DNA of 64,000 nucleotides from assembly GCF_963662255.1 (NCBI RefSeq), contig NC_085055.1, positions 1,411,979-1,475,978 on the forward strand, in the 5' to 3' direction. Both the position numbers and the translations under genes were made by a program. The notes under the pieces were generated by a model. The model searched no databases and was not told the origin of the DNA. It was given only the letters and a program-made list of their open reading frames with translations. The stretch's first letter is position 1; each line of letters opens with the position of its first letter. The DNA is from Cinclus cinclus. Taxonomy: Eukaryota > Chordata > Aves > Passeriformes > Cinclidae. Below are positions 54,196 to 64,000 of this stretch, in pieces.

Positions 54196-55024
54196 GTCTG
54201 TTCCTTTTTCCTACTGCTTTAAAAAGAAATTGTTCCCACCCCATCCCACACATTGTCACGGAGGGTGATGCTCTCCCCTGTGTGCTGCTGCTTCTGTGAT
54301 AACCACGGCAGTTAAAACTTCACATTTTTCCATCTGCTCTGCTGGGTCCAGGTACCCCCAGAATTTGGAATGCCCAGCCAAAGCTCCAGATGTTGCAGTT
54401 TGGAGCTGGCTCTGATCTGGTGAGACACAAAGGTTTGATTTATTATTGCATTGTTCGTCTGCACATCGAAAATAAGATTATGTTACATAATCAGATCTCA
54501 TTTGTTATTTATTGCTTTCTCTCCCTGCACACATGTGGACGTTTCTCCCTCTCTCCTGGTGGATAATCCCTGTGGTTTTACTGCTGGGGCTGTGGGAGGT
54601 GCTGCGGGATGGGTGGGGAGCCAGGGGTTGGAGAGTTGAAGTTTTTCCAGAGAAAACCAACATCTTTTGCCTGTTTGTGCCTACAAAACTGCAGGAATTT
54701 CTGCAAAGGGCGAGTTCAGAGGCCATGGCTTGTCCTGGGAGGTGAAATGCTTGGATATTGAGCTGATATCGCCACAAAAAAACATCCCCAAAATGCTGTT
54801 GACACCACAAATCCCACCAGTGCAGGTAACTCTCCTGTGCCTGTCTGCTGCCTTTTCCTGGCAATGGAAATCCAGGCAGGGCAGGCAGAGTCACCCCCAG
54901 GCTCCTGCTCTGCTCCCTGGGCATGACTATCCTGATCTAGGTGCTGCCAAAGTGCAATCCTTGCTGCTCAGTGCAACAAAAAACTGCAGCACGAGTCCCT
55001 TCCCTGCTGCTCTCCCTGCCCAGC

Positions 55025-55163
55025 AGCCTCTCAGAGCTCAAGGGACATTTGGACAAAGCTTAGGGCATGGTGGGATTTTAGGAGTGTCCGGTGCAGGGCC
55101 AGGAGTTGCAATGGATGATCCTTGTGGGTCCCTCCCAGCCCAGGATGTTTTGTGATTCTGGGA
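55025..55163 (+). mobile_element. CR1 LINE 3' fragment
   Basis: CAATGGATGATCCTTGTGGG, a TCCCTCCCAGCCCAGGATG stretch and TTTTGTGATTCTGGGAC. Confidence 0.75.
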
Positions 55164-55169
55164 CTCTTC

Positions 55170-58100
55170 TGTCCTGCAGAGCATCCCAGAGTGAGCTGAG
55201 CCCATCCACACCCTGGGTAAAATCTACAATTCCCTGAAAGGAAGTGAGATTTAGGATTTAGAAACAGTGTGAGGTGAAAGGGCTTAGGAAGGGCTCTGCA
55301 CTGCACCTAAGCCTCCAGGTGCTTGTGGGTGCCACCCCTGCTGCTCTCACAGAACACTCAGAATAGATCCTGATATCTAATCCAGATCCAGCAGTGTCCT
55401 TTCTCCCAGACTCCCCCATGCCCACACGTATCTGTTCCATCTCCCAAACCACAACAGATAAATAATTTGAGTTGTGTTTTGGATCCCCACAGCAAATTAA
55501 ACACGACCCCAGCAGTGCTGGTGCTGCAAGAACTTGCCCCAAGCACAAAGCTGGAGACAGGTTTGATTTTAAACCTTCTTTATCCAATATTCCATTTCGT
55601 ACTTAAAAGCAGGTGTGTGATGGGGATGTAATAAATGTTGATCTTCTCACTCCAAATCTCTGCTAATGTAATTCTTGGTGCTGCATCACACGGAAAATCT
55701 GAATTCTTGTATTTTTATGTAAAAGTGCTGTCAGAAACCCCAGCAAGTTTTCAGTGTGATGAGACCCTTAAAAAAGAGGAGGGTTTTTGTTGTATTGTAG
55801 TTACTGATGTCTTCTGTAAAGGAGATCCTTAGGACACAGGAGCAGCTCTGGCTGCCAGTGTTGGGAATCACTTGGACCCTCATGGAATGCAGGGACAGCG
55901 ATGGAAAACCTCCCCAGATTCTTGCCAGCTGGCTGGGCTTGTCCTGCCTTTGCTTTGTGCTTCTCTCAGGTGTGTCTGTGTCCCACTCCCTCCCCGTGCC
56001 CCTCACTGTTCTTTCACAGAAAGGTTTTTTCCTGCCAGCCCAGAATTGCTTGTTTCGACTCACTGGTGTCCTTAGGGTGACCTGGTGGCACCGAGGGGCA
56101 CAGGGACATTTCCCTCTCCACGCAAAACTTCCCTCCAGGAATGCTGTCCCAGCTCTGGCTGCTGCACAGCACAAGGGTTTCTCACTGACAGTCCCACAGG
56201 TGAAGTTGTTGGTGAATGATTGATTTTTCCTCTCAAATTAATTAAATTACACCAGATCTATTGTATGGAATAAATGGGAATGATTTTATATGGTGGAGTG
56301 TACAGAGTGATTATAATGTGCGATTTTCCAGGGCAAATATGGGAAATCAGGGTCCTCTGCAGGGGTGGGGAGGGAGCTCCCCTGCTTTTCCCCACATCCC
56401 TGAGTGAAGTGGGAATGTGGAGCAACCCAGGATGACTTCACAGCCAACATGACAGACGGAAAATCCAGACTGATGTAAAACGTTGTAAGCACCAGCTGCA
56501 CGTGACCACCCTTCATCCAAAACATGTGTGGAGCTCTAGCATTCCCTGCACTGCATTCCCTGCACTGTGTTCCCTGCACAGAATTCTCTGCACTGCATTC
56601 CCTGCACTGCATTCCCTGTACTGTGTTCCCTGCACAGAATTCCTTGCACTCCATTCCTCCACTGCATTCCCATCTCATTCCAGCCCCTTGCCAGGGTCAG
56701 GGACACCCACCAGACCTCCAGGCATTCTAGATGAAATGATATTCCTGACAGTGCACTCAGGAGCAGTGCAAACATGCATTCCCTGAAAATTCTGGGTTTT
56801 TAAATGAAAATGGGACTGTGGAGCTACTGGCCAGAGAACAATGGTGACAGAGCAAAGGAAATGAGGTTTGCCTTCAGAAATATTATTAAATCTTCAGAAG
56901 GTGCTGCTGGGAGAGGAGCAAGCCCAAATGCCTCATAAATCCTTTCAGATAATAAGGCCACAGTCAACAAGACACACAGAAGAGAAGGAGATTTGGAAAT
57001 TCCTTTGGAAAAGGTCCAGCCCCTCTCAGAATTCTCCTCCGAGATTTTCGGAGCACTGGAGAGTTGCTCCAGGAGTGTGGGGGAGGCTGTGCCCAGTGAT
57101 GTGCCCAGGAGCCCTGATCTGCACATTATGGAAGGAAAAACTGTTCAATCCTCTAGAAAACAACCAAAAAATTGCATTTTGGGTCTTTAAGACATTAAAT
57201 TCCCAGTTTCTAGGAGAATGGTTGCTTGTCTCCATGCTGGTGGTGCTCCCTTGGTCCTCACATCTCCAGGAGTTTGGGATCCCTGGATTCTGCTCAGGGT
57301 GAAGAGTGTGGGGAGCAATCCATTTTGGGAGAGGGACTTTTTTGGATAATTACATTGATAATTTCAGGGATTGCAAAATTTCTCAGCTCCTGATCCCTCC
57401 CACTGCTGGTATTTGTTTTCCAAAAGAGAAAATGGGCTTTGCATTTCCCAGCCATGCAAAACTTGTGCTCCTGATACTCATAAAAATCCTGTCCCAGCCA
57501 AGCTCTGTGCTGCTGCCCTGAAGGAAAACGGGAATCTGAAGGAAGTGTGGGGAAAGGGAAATCAAACAGAGTACAAAGAAACGAAGAGCCCAGTTTTGGG
57601 GAGGGATGACAAGCACCCCTGCACACAATCCCCCCCTCCTGTGCTGCCTGTGTTCACAGATTCTTGTTTTGAATCATCCTGTAGCTCCAGCTGTGGCAGT
57701 AGCTTCCAAGACAGCGCCTCAAATCCAAATTTGATGTTCAAGTGGAGGAATCAACGGAATTATTCAAGTGGTGCAGAAACAGCCTCAGAAAAGAGTGTGT
57801 GCAGTATCTCAGCTATTAATGTATTATTCCCTAACAGCATTCCTCGTTCTTTGAAAGAGCAGAAAGGCTTGATTTGGGATGCTCCAGTTTACATAAGAAT
57901 ATTAAATATGCAAAAGCTTTTCCAAATAATAGTTTTATTAGTCCCTGGTGAGATCACACAGTGATCCACAGGGATCCAATCCTGCTCCGTGCAGCAGCCG
58001 GGGCACCTCTCCCCACAGGTGCCAGGGTGACATCACACCTGGAAGGGCCACCCGGTGCTTCATTAGCATAAGAAGTTCATTAACAAGTAATTAAATGGCA

Positions 58101-58345
58101 GGAGTGAGGGCCCTGTGTATGGGCAGGGTCTGGTGGAGGAGCCAAGGAGCCTCTCCTGGTAACCCTGCCTTTAGTTTGATGTTTCTGTAAAACCTTCTCT
58201 GTGAGGCACCAGAACCAGGGTTTGTGGTTCTTATCAGGGCTGATATCAGTGCCCGGGGTTTGGGCAGCACAAACCTGGGTGGGCAGGAGGGCAGCTCTGA
58301 CCATGGCCCTTCCCACAGGATGGGCTCCGACAGCAGCTGCCCTGG
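55170..58345. other. Noncoding stretch, no gene seen
   Basis: No coding exon is recognised. The stretch holds a small tandem repeat at 56,537-56,670, and a short AT-rich piece with TTCATTAGCAT and AAGTAATTAAATG words at 58,055-58,097. Confidence 0.45.
56537..56670. repeat. Tandem repeat of ATTCCCTGCACTGC-type units
   Basis: Units of 14-15 bases alternate between CATTCCCTGCACTG, TGTTCCCTGCACAG and AATTCYYTGCACT. A higher-order unit of about 57-60 bases is visible because the same three-variant order recurs. Confidence 0.88.
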
Positions 58346-58349
58346 GCAT

Positions 58350-58561
58350 GATTTCTGTCCTGGTGTGATCCCAAACACCCAAAGGTAAATCCCCAGCAGC
58401 GTGATTTCTGTCCTGGTGTGATCCCAAACACCCAAAGGTAAATCCCCAGCAGTCAGATTTCTGTTCTGGTGTGATCCCAAACACCCAAAGGTAAATCCCC
58501 AGCAGTCAGATTTCTGTTCTGGTGTCATTCCCAACACCCAAAGGTAAATCCCCAGCAGTGT
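58350..58561. repeat. 53-bp minisatellite, 4 copies
   Basis: The unit begins GATTTCTGTCCTGGTGTGAT; copies start at 58,350, 58,403, 58,456 and 58,509. Copies 1-2 read GTCCTGG and copies 3-4 read GTTCTGG, and the last copy has further changes (TGTCATTC), so the array shows stepwise growth. Confidence 0.95.
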
Positions 58562-58870
58562 GGTGGCTCTGTGGAGCACACAGCTTTGTTGGAGAGTGGT
58601 TTTCCATCCAAGCTGGCTGCAGGAACACAAATCCACCCTTGAACCACCTGAACAAGGGCAGGGAGAACATCCTGAGTGTCACCAGCACCGTGCTGGAGCA
58701 GCATTCCCATTCCCAGGATCAAACCCCACCTGAGCTGTCCCGGAGCTGCCAGGCCCTGGCACAGCTGGTGCTGGGCACTGCTCCGCTGGGAGTTCACTTC
58801 TCACTCTCATAGCTTGGATCACAACGTGGAGCCTCGTGCTCCTTCCCCAGTCCAGGAGCACTGGGCTGGG

Positions 58871-59158
58871 GGCTGCCACATCCCCGTGTCCCCTGGCTGG
58901 TGTCACACCGAGCTCTGGGGCTGCCACATCCCCGTGTCCCCTGGCTGGTGTCACACCGAGCTCTGGGGCTGCCACATCCCCGTGTCCCCTGGCTGGTGTC
59001 ACACCGAGCTCTGGGGCTGCCACATCCCCGTGTCCCCTGGCTGGTGTCACACCGAGCTCTGGGGCTGCCACATCCCCGTGTCCCCTGGCTGGTGTCACAC
59101 CGAGCTCTGGGGCTGCCACATCCCCGTGTCCCCTGGCTGGTGTCACACCGAGCTCTGG
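58871..59158. repeat. 48-bp minisatellite, 6 perfect copies
   Basis: The unit begins GGCTGCCACATCCCCGTGTC and is repeated six times without a difference, followed by a diverged seventh start (GGCTGTCACTGG). It is a multiple of three, so several frames remain open on both strands. Confidence 0.97.
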
Positions 59159-59514
59159 GGCTGTCACTGGAGCTGGTTCTTGGAGCTGCTCAGTATTCTG
59201 TGGCACCACTTACCTAATGCACACGGATTTAATTCATTTCTGATTGATCCCATAATTACAAAATTTGTTTAAAGCTGTTATATTATCTCCTTATTTGACA
59301 CAATATGGCACAATTTTGTTATAGTATTGAAAACCAAATAAGACAACTGCAGCTGGTAGCATTTCAAAGAGCCATTCCCTTTAAGATGAAATCAATCCTG
59401 TTTCAAGTTTATTCCCTTGCTTTAGGATCGAGGCTCTAGGGGTGTATTTTGCTGAAAAATGTCTTTTTGATTTTTCAGAAATTCTTTAGATTAATATGCA
59501 GCTGTCATTGCCAG

Positions 59515-59700
59515 GCAAATCCAGCCCGGCTTTCATGTGCTCCCCTCTCCCCGGGCTGTGGCGAGTGCCCAGCCCTGCCGGGAGCCACCGCAGCGCTGGT
59601 GGCAGCCTGGCCACGGCCACCTCGGCCGCTCGCCACTCGCCCCCGAGGCTGCCCCGCCCCGCACTCACCGCCCCCTTTAAACCTGGCTTAAAGCACAAGC
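59515..59700. promoter_or_regulatory. CpG-rich patch, possible promoter
   Basis: A compact CpG-rich stretch in AT-rich surroundings, followed at 59,690-59,880 by low-repeat sequence of single-copy appearance. On the minus strand a GGCG-GTGAGTG donor-like site at about 59,666 could end a first exon lying to its right. Which gene, if any, it serves is unknown; VEPH1 is the only minus-strand candidate in the window. Confidence 0.4.
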
Positions 59701-59888
59701 CCGAGACAATACAGAGACTTCGGGTCCTTTGTGCGGCCCCTGGAGTGTCCTTTGAAAAGTTGTTTAATTTGCAGATCATGTCGACAAAACTTTCCGAGGG
59801 GATGCTTTGGTGTAAATAGACGCTGAAGGCCCTAAGTGAAGTTTAAATATTTATATCAATATTTGAGTTATTGTTTCAGCAGCATCGA

Positions 59889-60150
59889 TCACAGAATCAC
59901 AGGGGTTTGGGTTGGGAGGGACATCAAAGCTCATCCAATGTCCCAGGGGCAGGGACACCTCCCACTGTCCCAGGCTGCTCCAGCCCCAGTGTCCAGCCTG
60001 GCCTTGGGCATTCCAGGGATCCAGGGGCAGCCACAGCTGCTCTGGACACCCTGTGCCAGGTCCTGCCACCCTCCCAGGGAACAATTCCTGCCCAATATCC
60101 CACCCATCCCTGCCCTCCCTCGGTGTGAAGCCGTTCCCATTTCTCATGGA
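59889..60150 (-). mobile_element. CR1 LINE 3' fragment
   Basis: GATCACAGAATCACAGGGGT, a GGTTGGGAGGGACATC stretch and CAGCCTGGCCTTGGGCATTC: a well-preserved inverted CR1 tail of about 260 bases. Confidence 0.85.
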
Positions 60151-60363
60151 TGTGCTGTCCAGAGCCTCCACCTCGGTCACGGATCAGTTCGGGAAGGAGT
60201 TTTTCCCATTTTCTCCCTGCATTCCACCCCTGCCGAGGACGGGGACTGTCTCAGCCCAGCACGTTCCTGCCCGGGATTTGCCTGGGTGGGCAGAGGAGAC
60301 CCTGGGGGCTGCTGGAGCTCCTGCTCTGCAGGAAACACTGCCCCAGCTTTCCAGACGCTGTCA

Positions 60364-60390
60364 GAAAAAAAAAAAAAAAAAAAAAAAAAC
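60364..60390. repeat. Poly(A) tract
   Basis: About 26 consecutive A. No retroposed body is recognised upstream. Confidence 0.9.
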
Positions 60391-60939
60391 GGAAAAAGTT
60401 CTCTTGGGTTTTTCTTCCTTATTGAGTAGGAAGAAAGAAGGAAAAGGGTTACTGGAGTGCTCCTGTGCGCTCCTGAGCCTGCCCAGCAGGGATGGGTGAG
60501 AGCAGGGATGGGGCGCCCCGGGAACGGGAGCGGGGCCGGTCCGGGGCGCTCCTGGAGCCTTTCAAGAGCTCGTCCCTGAGCAGGGACTGAGCTCAGTGTC
60601 TCTTTTCTTGCAACTCGCTTCACAGAGAGCCTCGCTGTCCCCTGACATCTTCAAACACGGCGCTGGCAGAGCGATTGAAACGCCGGAGTGCGGGAGGCGC
60701 GGTCCTGCAGGGACGGGCCGGGGACGGAGATGAAATGCGGGAGATGCGCTCCTCTCCTCAAAGCCCGGGCCTCCCCTTCCTTCTTTCCATCCTTCCTTCC
60801 TTCCTCCGCCACCACCGAGCCTTGCAGAGCAGGATTCCTCTGCTTCCCTGGCTCCCCAAAGGCGGCCTGTGCTTGTGCAGGGGCTGGGGGGGCTCCCCAG
60901 GCTCCCTCCCACACACCCAGCTGGGCATCAGCCCCCCTG

Positions 60940-61268
60940 GGTGCTGGGGGTGCTGGGGGCACTGGGAGTACTGGGATTATTGGGATGCTGAGGGAGCACC
61001 CTGAGGGAGTACCTGCAGGTGCTACAGGTACTGGGAGTACTGGGGGTTTGGGGGTGCTGAGAATGCTGGGGGCAATGGGATTCCGAGGGCTCTGAGGGTT
61101 CTGGAGTTTCTGGGGGGATTTGGGGGTTCTGAGGGTTCTGGTGGTGCTGAGGATGTTGGGGTTTTGGGGGTACTGGGGTTTTGAGGGTTCTGGGAGTGCT
61201 GGGGTTCTGAGGACTCCGGGGACTCTGGAAGTTCTGGGAATTCTGAGGGTTCTGGGGGTTCTGGGGTG
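60940..61268. repeat. G-rich degenerate minisatellite (CTGGGGGTT/CTGAGGGTT type)
   Basis: About 330 bases of 8-10-base units such as CTGGGGGTA, CTGAGGGTT and CTGGGATT. The plus strand has dozens of G3-G6 runs. A 307-residue minus-strand frame through it (Pro/Thr/Asn-rich) is a repeat artefact. Confidence 0.9.
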
Positions 61269-61269
61269 C

Positions 61270-62090
61270 AGCAGCCCGGTCCCAACCCTTCCACCCCGGT
61301 CCCTGTCCCTCACCTGCAGCCGCAGTCCCCTCCCAGCGCTCCCACCCGGAGCTCCCAGGCATGTCCAGCCCTGAGCCCCCTCCGGCCAGAGCTGAGCCAG
61401 GACAGGACGCTCCAAGACCCCTCCAGACCCCGAGAGCCGCCCCGGCTCCTTCTCCTCACAGCAGGGATGCAAATGAGCGGCTCTGGAGCGTGTTGGATAA
61501 ACACAATGTTTGTTCTTCCTAATGGATTTCAGCAAGATATGGTAAACATGAACTCCCAGGTGGGGCAAATGCATAATTCATCAGCAGGTTCGCTGTGCCC
61601 GGCTCCTGCTGAACGCGTGTCAGCCCTGGCTGCTGCAGAGTTAATTCTCCTCGCAGTAGCTGAGATGGGGCTGGGATTTGTGCCGGGAGCAGCGCTGATA
61701 ACCCAGGGCTGGTTTTGCTCTTGCTGAGCGGGACTCGCACAGCATCGAGGGCTTTGCAGCAGAGCTGGGGGAGCACAAGGAGCTGCGGGGACCCAGCTGA
61801 CCCCGAGTGACCCCAGGGATATCATTTTATCCCTCCCCAAATCCCTCTGAAGAAGTTCAGAGCGAATCTGAAAACCTCAGTGAGGTGATGCAGGCGAGTG
61901 GTTGAGCTGGGGGCAGCTCTGACACCATTTCTGGGGGAGAAGATGGGGTTTAGTCATTAATTATCCCTCTCTGCTGTGTCCACACACTGCTCTCTGTGTC
62001 AGCCAACACGTCCCTGTGCAAACCCCACGGCACCCAAATTATCCCTGCTGCTCCATTCGTCCCCCCAAACCCCAATTTTTTGGTAGGTGT
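61270..62090. other. Noncoding stretch, no gene seen
   Basis: GC-rich on the left, mixed on the right. No coding exon or repeat is recognised. Confidence 0.45.
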
Positions 62091-62094
62091 GGGC

Positions 62095-63060
62095 TGAGGA
62101 AAGGGTTAAGAGGTGAAACCCTCCCGCATCGATCCTTGGCCATGTCATTTAACCAAATTAATTCCAGCGGAGTAAATAGGATTTAAATGTCTGCTGTAGT
62201 GATTTGTTAAATCAGGAGATAAATACAGACCCTCACCTCCTTCCCGTTAATTAGATGTCAATTCATAAACGCCTGAATTCGATGCCAGGGCGAAAATTGC
62301 CCCCAGAAGTGATTAGAGCCTCTCTTAAACTGGCGGACGAAATCTGTTTTCCACACTATTGGCTCTTCCACTTTTTCCTGGGCATAAATTAACCCCTGCC
62401 CACACCTCGGTGGCTCAGGTGACATGCAGAGGGTGATGGTGTCACCCTCTGGAGCTGCTCCATCTCCGCCCTCTCCCTGCAGCTGGATTTATGCCCGAGA
62501 TTAAGAAGTCAAGGCTGGTGCACTGATTTACCACTGCCCGGTTTTTCTCCTCGTTTGAAGCTGTCTTTGCCTTTGCTCCCGCGTGGTGACAGCCCACCAA
62601 AAGCCATCCCCCGAAATGAAAGCAGTGACATTCAGCGATGCGATTCCAGACCTGCCTAAGTCAGATGTTAAACACCTTAGGGGTATAATCTCCTTTTAAT
62701 GTGAGCACAACTCCCATTAACATTAATAGGGGGTTGTGTGGCGGCTTCAAAAGGAGAATATGCACCTAAAAGTGCAAATTAGCACTTACAAACTCTATTG
62801 ATAAATTATTAAAGCGGATCATTAAAGCATAGCCACGCCTCCAGATCATTAGAGCGAGTCCAAAGCAGCACGGGGGCATGCGCAGCGCTGCCTCATTAAA
62901 ACTGCTCCTAAAATGCCATTTAGGCCCCAAAATGAACCCAGAGTAAATATTGGTTCATCAGCCCCTGCTTCGTGCAGAATTTGGAGGTTTAAGAGCTTGA
63001 ACTCCTCTTCTTTAAATGCAAATGAGCGCCAGGCAATGCTTTTAATGCAGGTCCCCTCTC
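62095..63060. promoter_or_regulatory. Possible conserved enhancer cluster
   Basis: Almost a kilobase without repeats, rich in TAAT/ATTA and ATCATTARAGC words (62,797-62,860 holds three such). In other vertebrates this side of VEPH1 leads to the developmental gene SHOX2, which is surrounded by conserved enhancers. The regulatory call is inference; no exon is present. Confidence 0.35.
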
Positions 63061-63279
63061 AGAAATCGGTGTTTAAAAGGTAAATGAAAGCCCAAACCCC
63101 CAAAGCTCAGGGGCCACGCTGTCACCAGAGCTCTCTGTTGTTGTTTAGTGGTGATAAAGCTGTACCCCCCCCTCCCCAGGGGGCTCAGGCCCGAATTCCC
63201 AGGTGTGCCACAGCTCATTTTCCTCTGATCTTGGTGCAGTGGGGACACTGGAGCCCTCCTTGCTTTCCCTTCCTGGTTT

Positions 63280-63395
63280 TCCTTGTCCAACCCCATGGAT
63301 GTGGCTCACTGGGCAGACTGGGGCTGGTTGTTCCTCCCAGTGATGATCTGGGGCAGACCCTTCCAAGCTGGGTGTTTGTGGGAATACAATCACCC
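63280..63395 (+). mobile_element. CR1-like 3' fragment, decayed
   Basis: GTGATGATCTGGGGCAGACCCTTCC and surrounding words resemble a CR1 end with many changes. Confidence 0.4.
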
Positions 63396-63399
63396 TAAA

Positions 63400-64000
63400 A
63401 TCCCTAAAAAGGGTTCAAAAGTAGGACGTGTTCATCCTGTGAGGTATTTACTCAAGCTGTGATGGTTTTCAGTGCACTAAAATGGTTTTTCCTCAACTTC
63501 AATATTCAGGTTGACACGGTTTGTAGCATCCCAGTGACCAACATTCCTAATTTATAAGGTATTGCCTTCACCCTTCCAGGGATATAAAAAATGGGTTATA
63601 ATGTTATAACCGCTATCCTAAATGCAAACCCCAAACTCCAAACCCATTCCCGGAGCCATTAACCAAATTATTTTTGAAACCAAGATTACTTATATTAATG
63701 TAACAGCCAAAGGAGTAGAAGTCAAGAAAACAACCCCTCAGTGGTGATCCTGAGCTTGGGATGATGGCAGTTCTTTCTGCTATTGAGAATTTTGCAACAG
63801 GTGAATGTGAAGAGTCCCTGCTTCTAGAGACAAATAAATACACAAATTCAGCTGGGGAGGTTAGAACATAACAAGAATGAGGGCTTGGTGCACCATCAGC
63901 CGGAGCTGGGTGCTGGTTTGGGTGCTGCTGTACTTTCCAGGAAAATTGAGATTACAGATTTTGGGGTTGAGTTTTAGCAGAGTTCAGCTCTGAGCTGGAG
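63400..64000. other. Noncoding right edge, no gene seen
   Basis: Mixed-composition single-copy sequence without recognisable exon, repeat or RNA gene. Confidence 0.45.

Noticed and set aside
58676..59272. Open frames of 198 and 176 residues with 16-residue repeats
   Set aside because: They come from the 48-bp minisatellite; both strands and several frames are open alike.
60651..61574. Minus-strand frame of 307 residues, Pro/Thr/Asn-rich
   Set aside because: It is read through the G-rich degenerate array and lacks any domain.
22382..64000. A further protein-coding gene such as an SLC66A1L or SHOX2 exon
   Set aside because: Frames were inspected for PQ-loop, homeodomain or other familiar motifs; none was seen.
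1..64000. CRISPR arrays, bacterial operons, tRNA or rRNA genes
   Set aside because: The DNA is vertebrate; the tandem arrays have no repeat-spacer structure, and no tRNA-like or rRNA-like sequence was recognised.

Overview
The window is vertebrate nuclear DNA, most probably from a bird. It has large introns with canonical GT-AG sites, two recognisable vertebrate genes, about two dozen 5'-truncated CR1 LINE tails (the dominant avian retroposon), an avian-type LTR, and many GC-rich minisatellites. Nothing prokaryotic is present: no operons, no ribosome binding sites and no CRISPR. The exact species cannot be told; a songbird would fit the LTR and satellite landscape, but that is a guess.

The left third (1-22,381) holds the 5' half of VEPH1, the vertebrate homologue of Drosophila melted, on the minus strand. 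Six coding exons can be placed to the base (22,244-22,381; 21,606-21,821; 19,105-19,279; 5,412-5,578; 4,102-4,311; 198-418). They give the first 375 codons in one continuous frame. The rest, including the C-terminal PH domain, lies beyond the left edge. The 13.5 kb intron 3 of VEPH1 contains a complete PTX3 gene (long pentraxin 3) on the opposite strand: three exons, 10,298-15,069, 426 residues, with a poly(A) signal at 15,845. This nested antisense arrangement is the same as in mammals.

The PTX3 product is an intact secreted pattern-recognition molecule: signal peptide, helical N-terminal region and pentraxin domain. It is 45 residues longer than human PTX3. It lacks the human Asn220 glycosylation position and the Cys103 equivalent, and has two N-glycosylation sequons elsewhere. 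VEPH1 is a cytoplasmic/membrane-associated signalling adaptor. The two genes share DNA but no obvious function.

From 22,382 to the right edge no protein-coding exon was found. This is the upstream flank of VEPH1 and may hold its untranslated exons; in other vertebrates it leads towards SHOX2. It contains CR1 fragments, microsatellites, a perfect (GGGAA)49 array next to an 8-bp array at 36.6-37.2 kb beside a CTCF-like motif, a 51-bp x 7 minisatellite at 50.1 kb, a 53-bp x 4 array and a 48-bp x 6 array at 58.3-59.2 kb, a G-rich degenerate array at 60.9-61.3 kb, two CpG-rich patches, and several AT-rich, homeodomain-site-rich stretches that look like possible conserved enhancers.

The two most notable structural observations are inverted duplications. 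One is an inverted pair of LTR copies hugging VEPH1 exons 4-6 (1-175 and about 5,604-5,775), an architecture known to favour exon circularisation. The other is an almost identical inverted pair of about 390 bp (35,853-36,243 and 52,631-53,019), 16.4 kb apart. No clearly novel protein system was found; the novelty lies in repeat architecture and in the PTX3 sequence.
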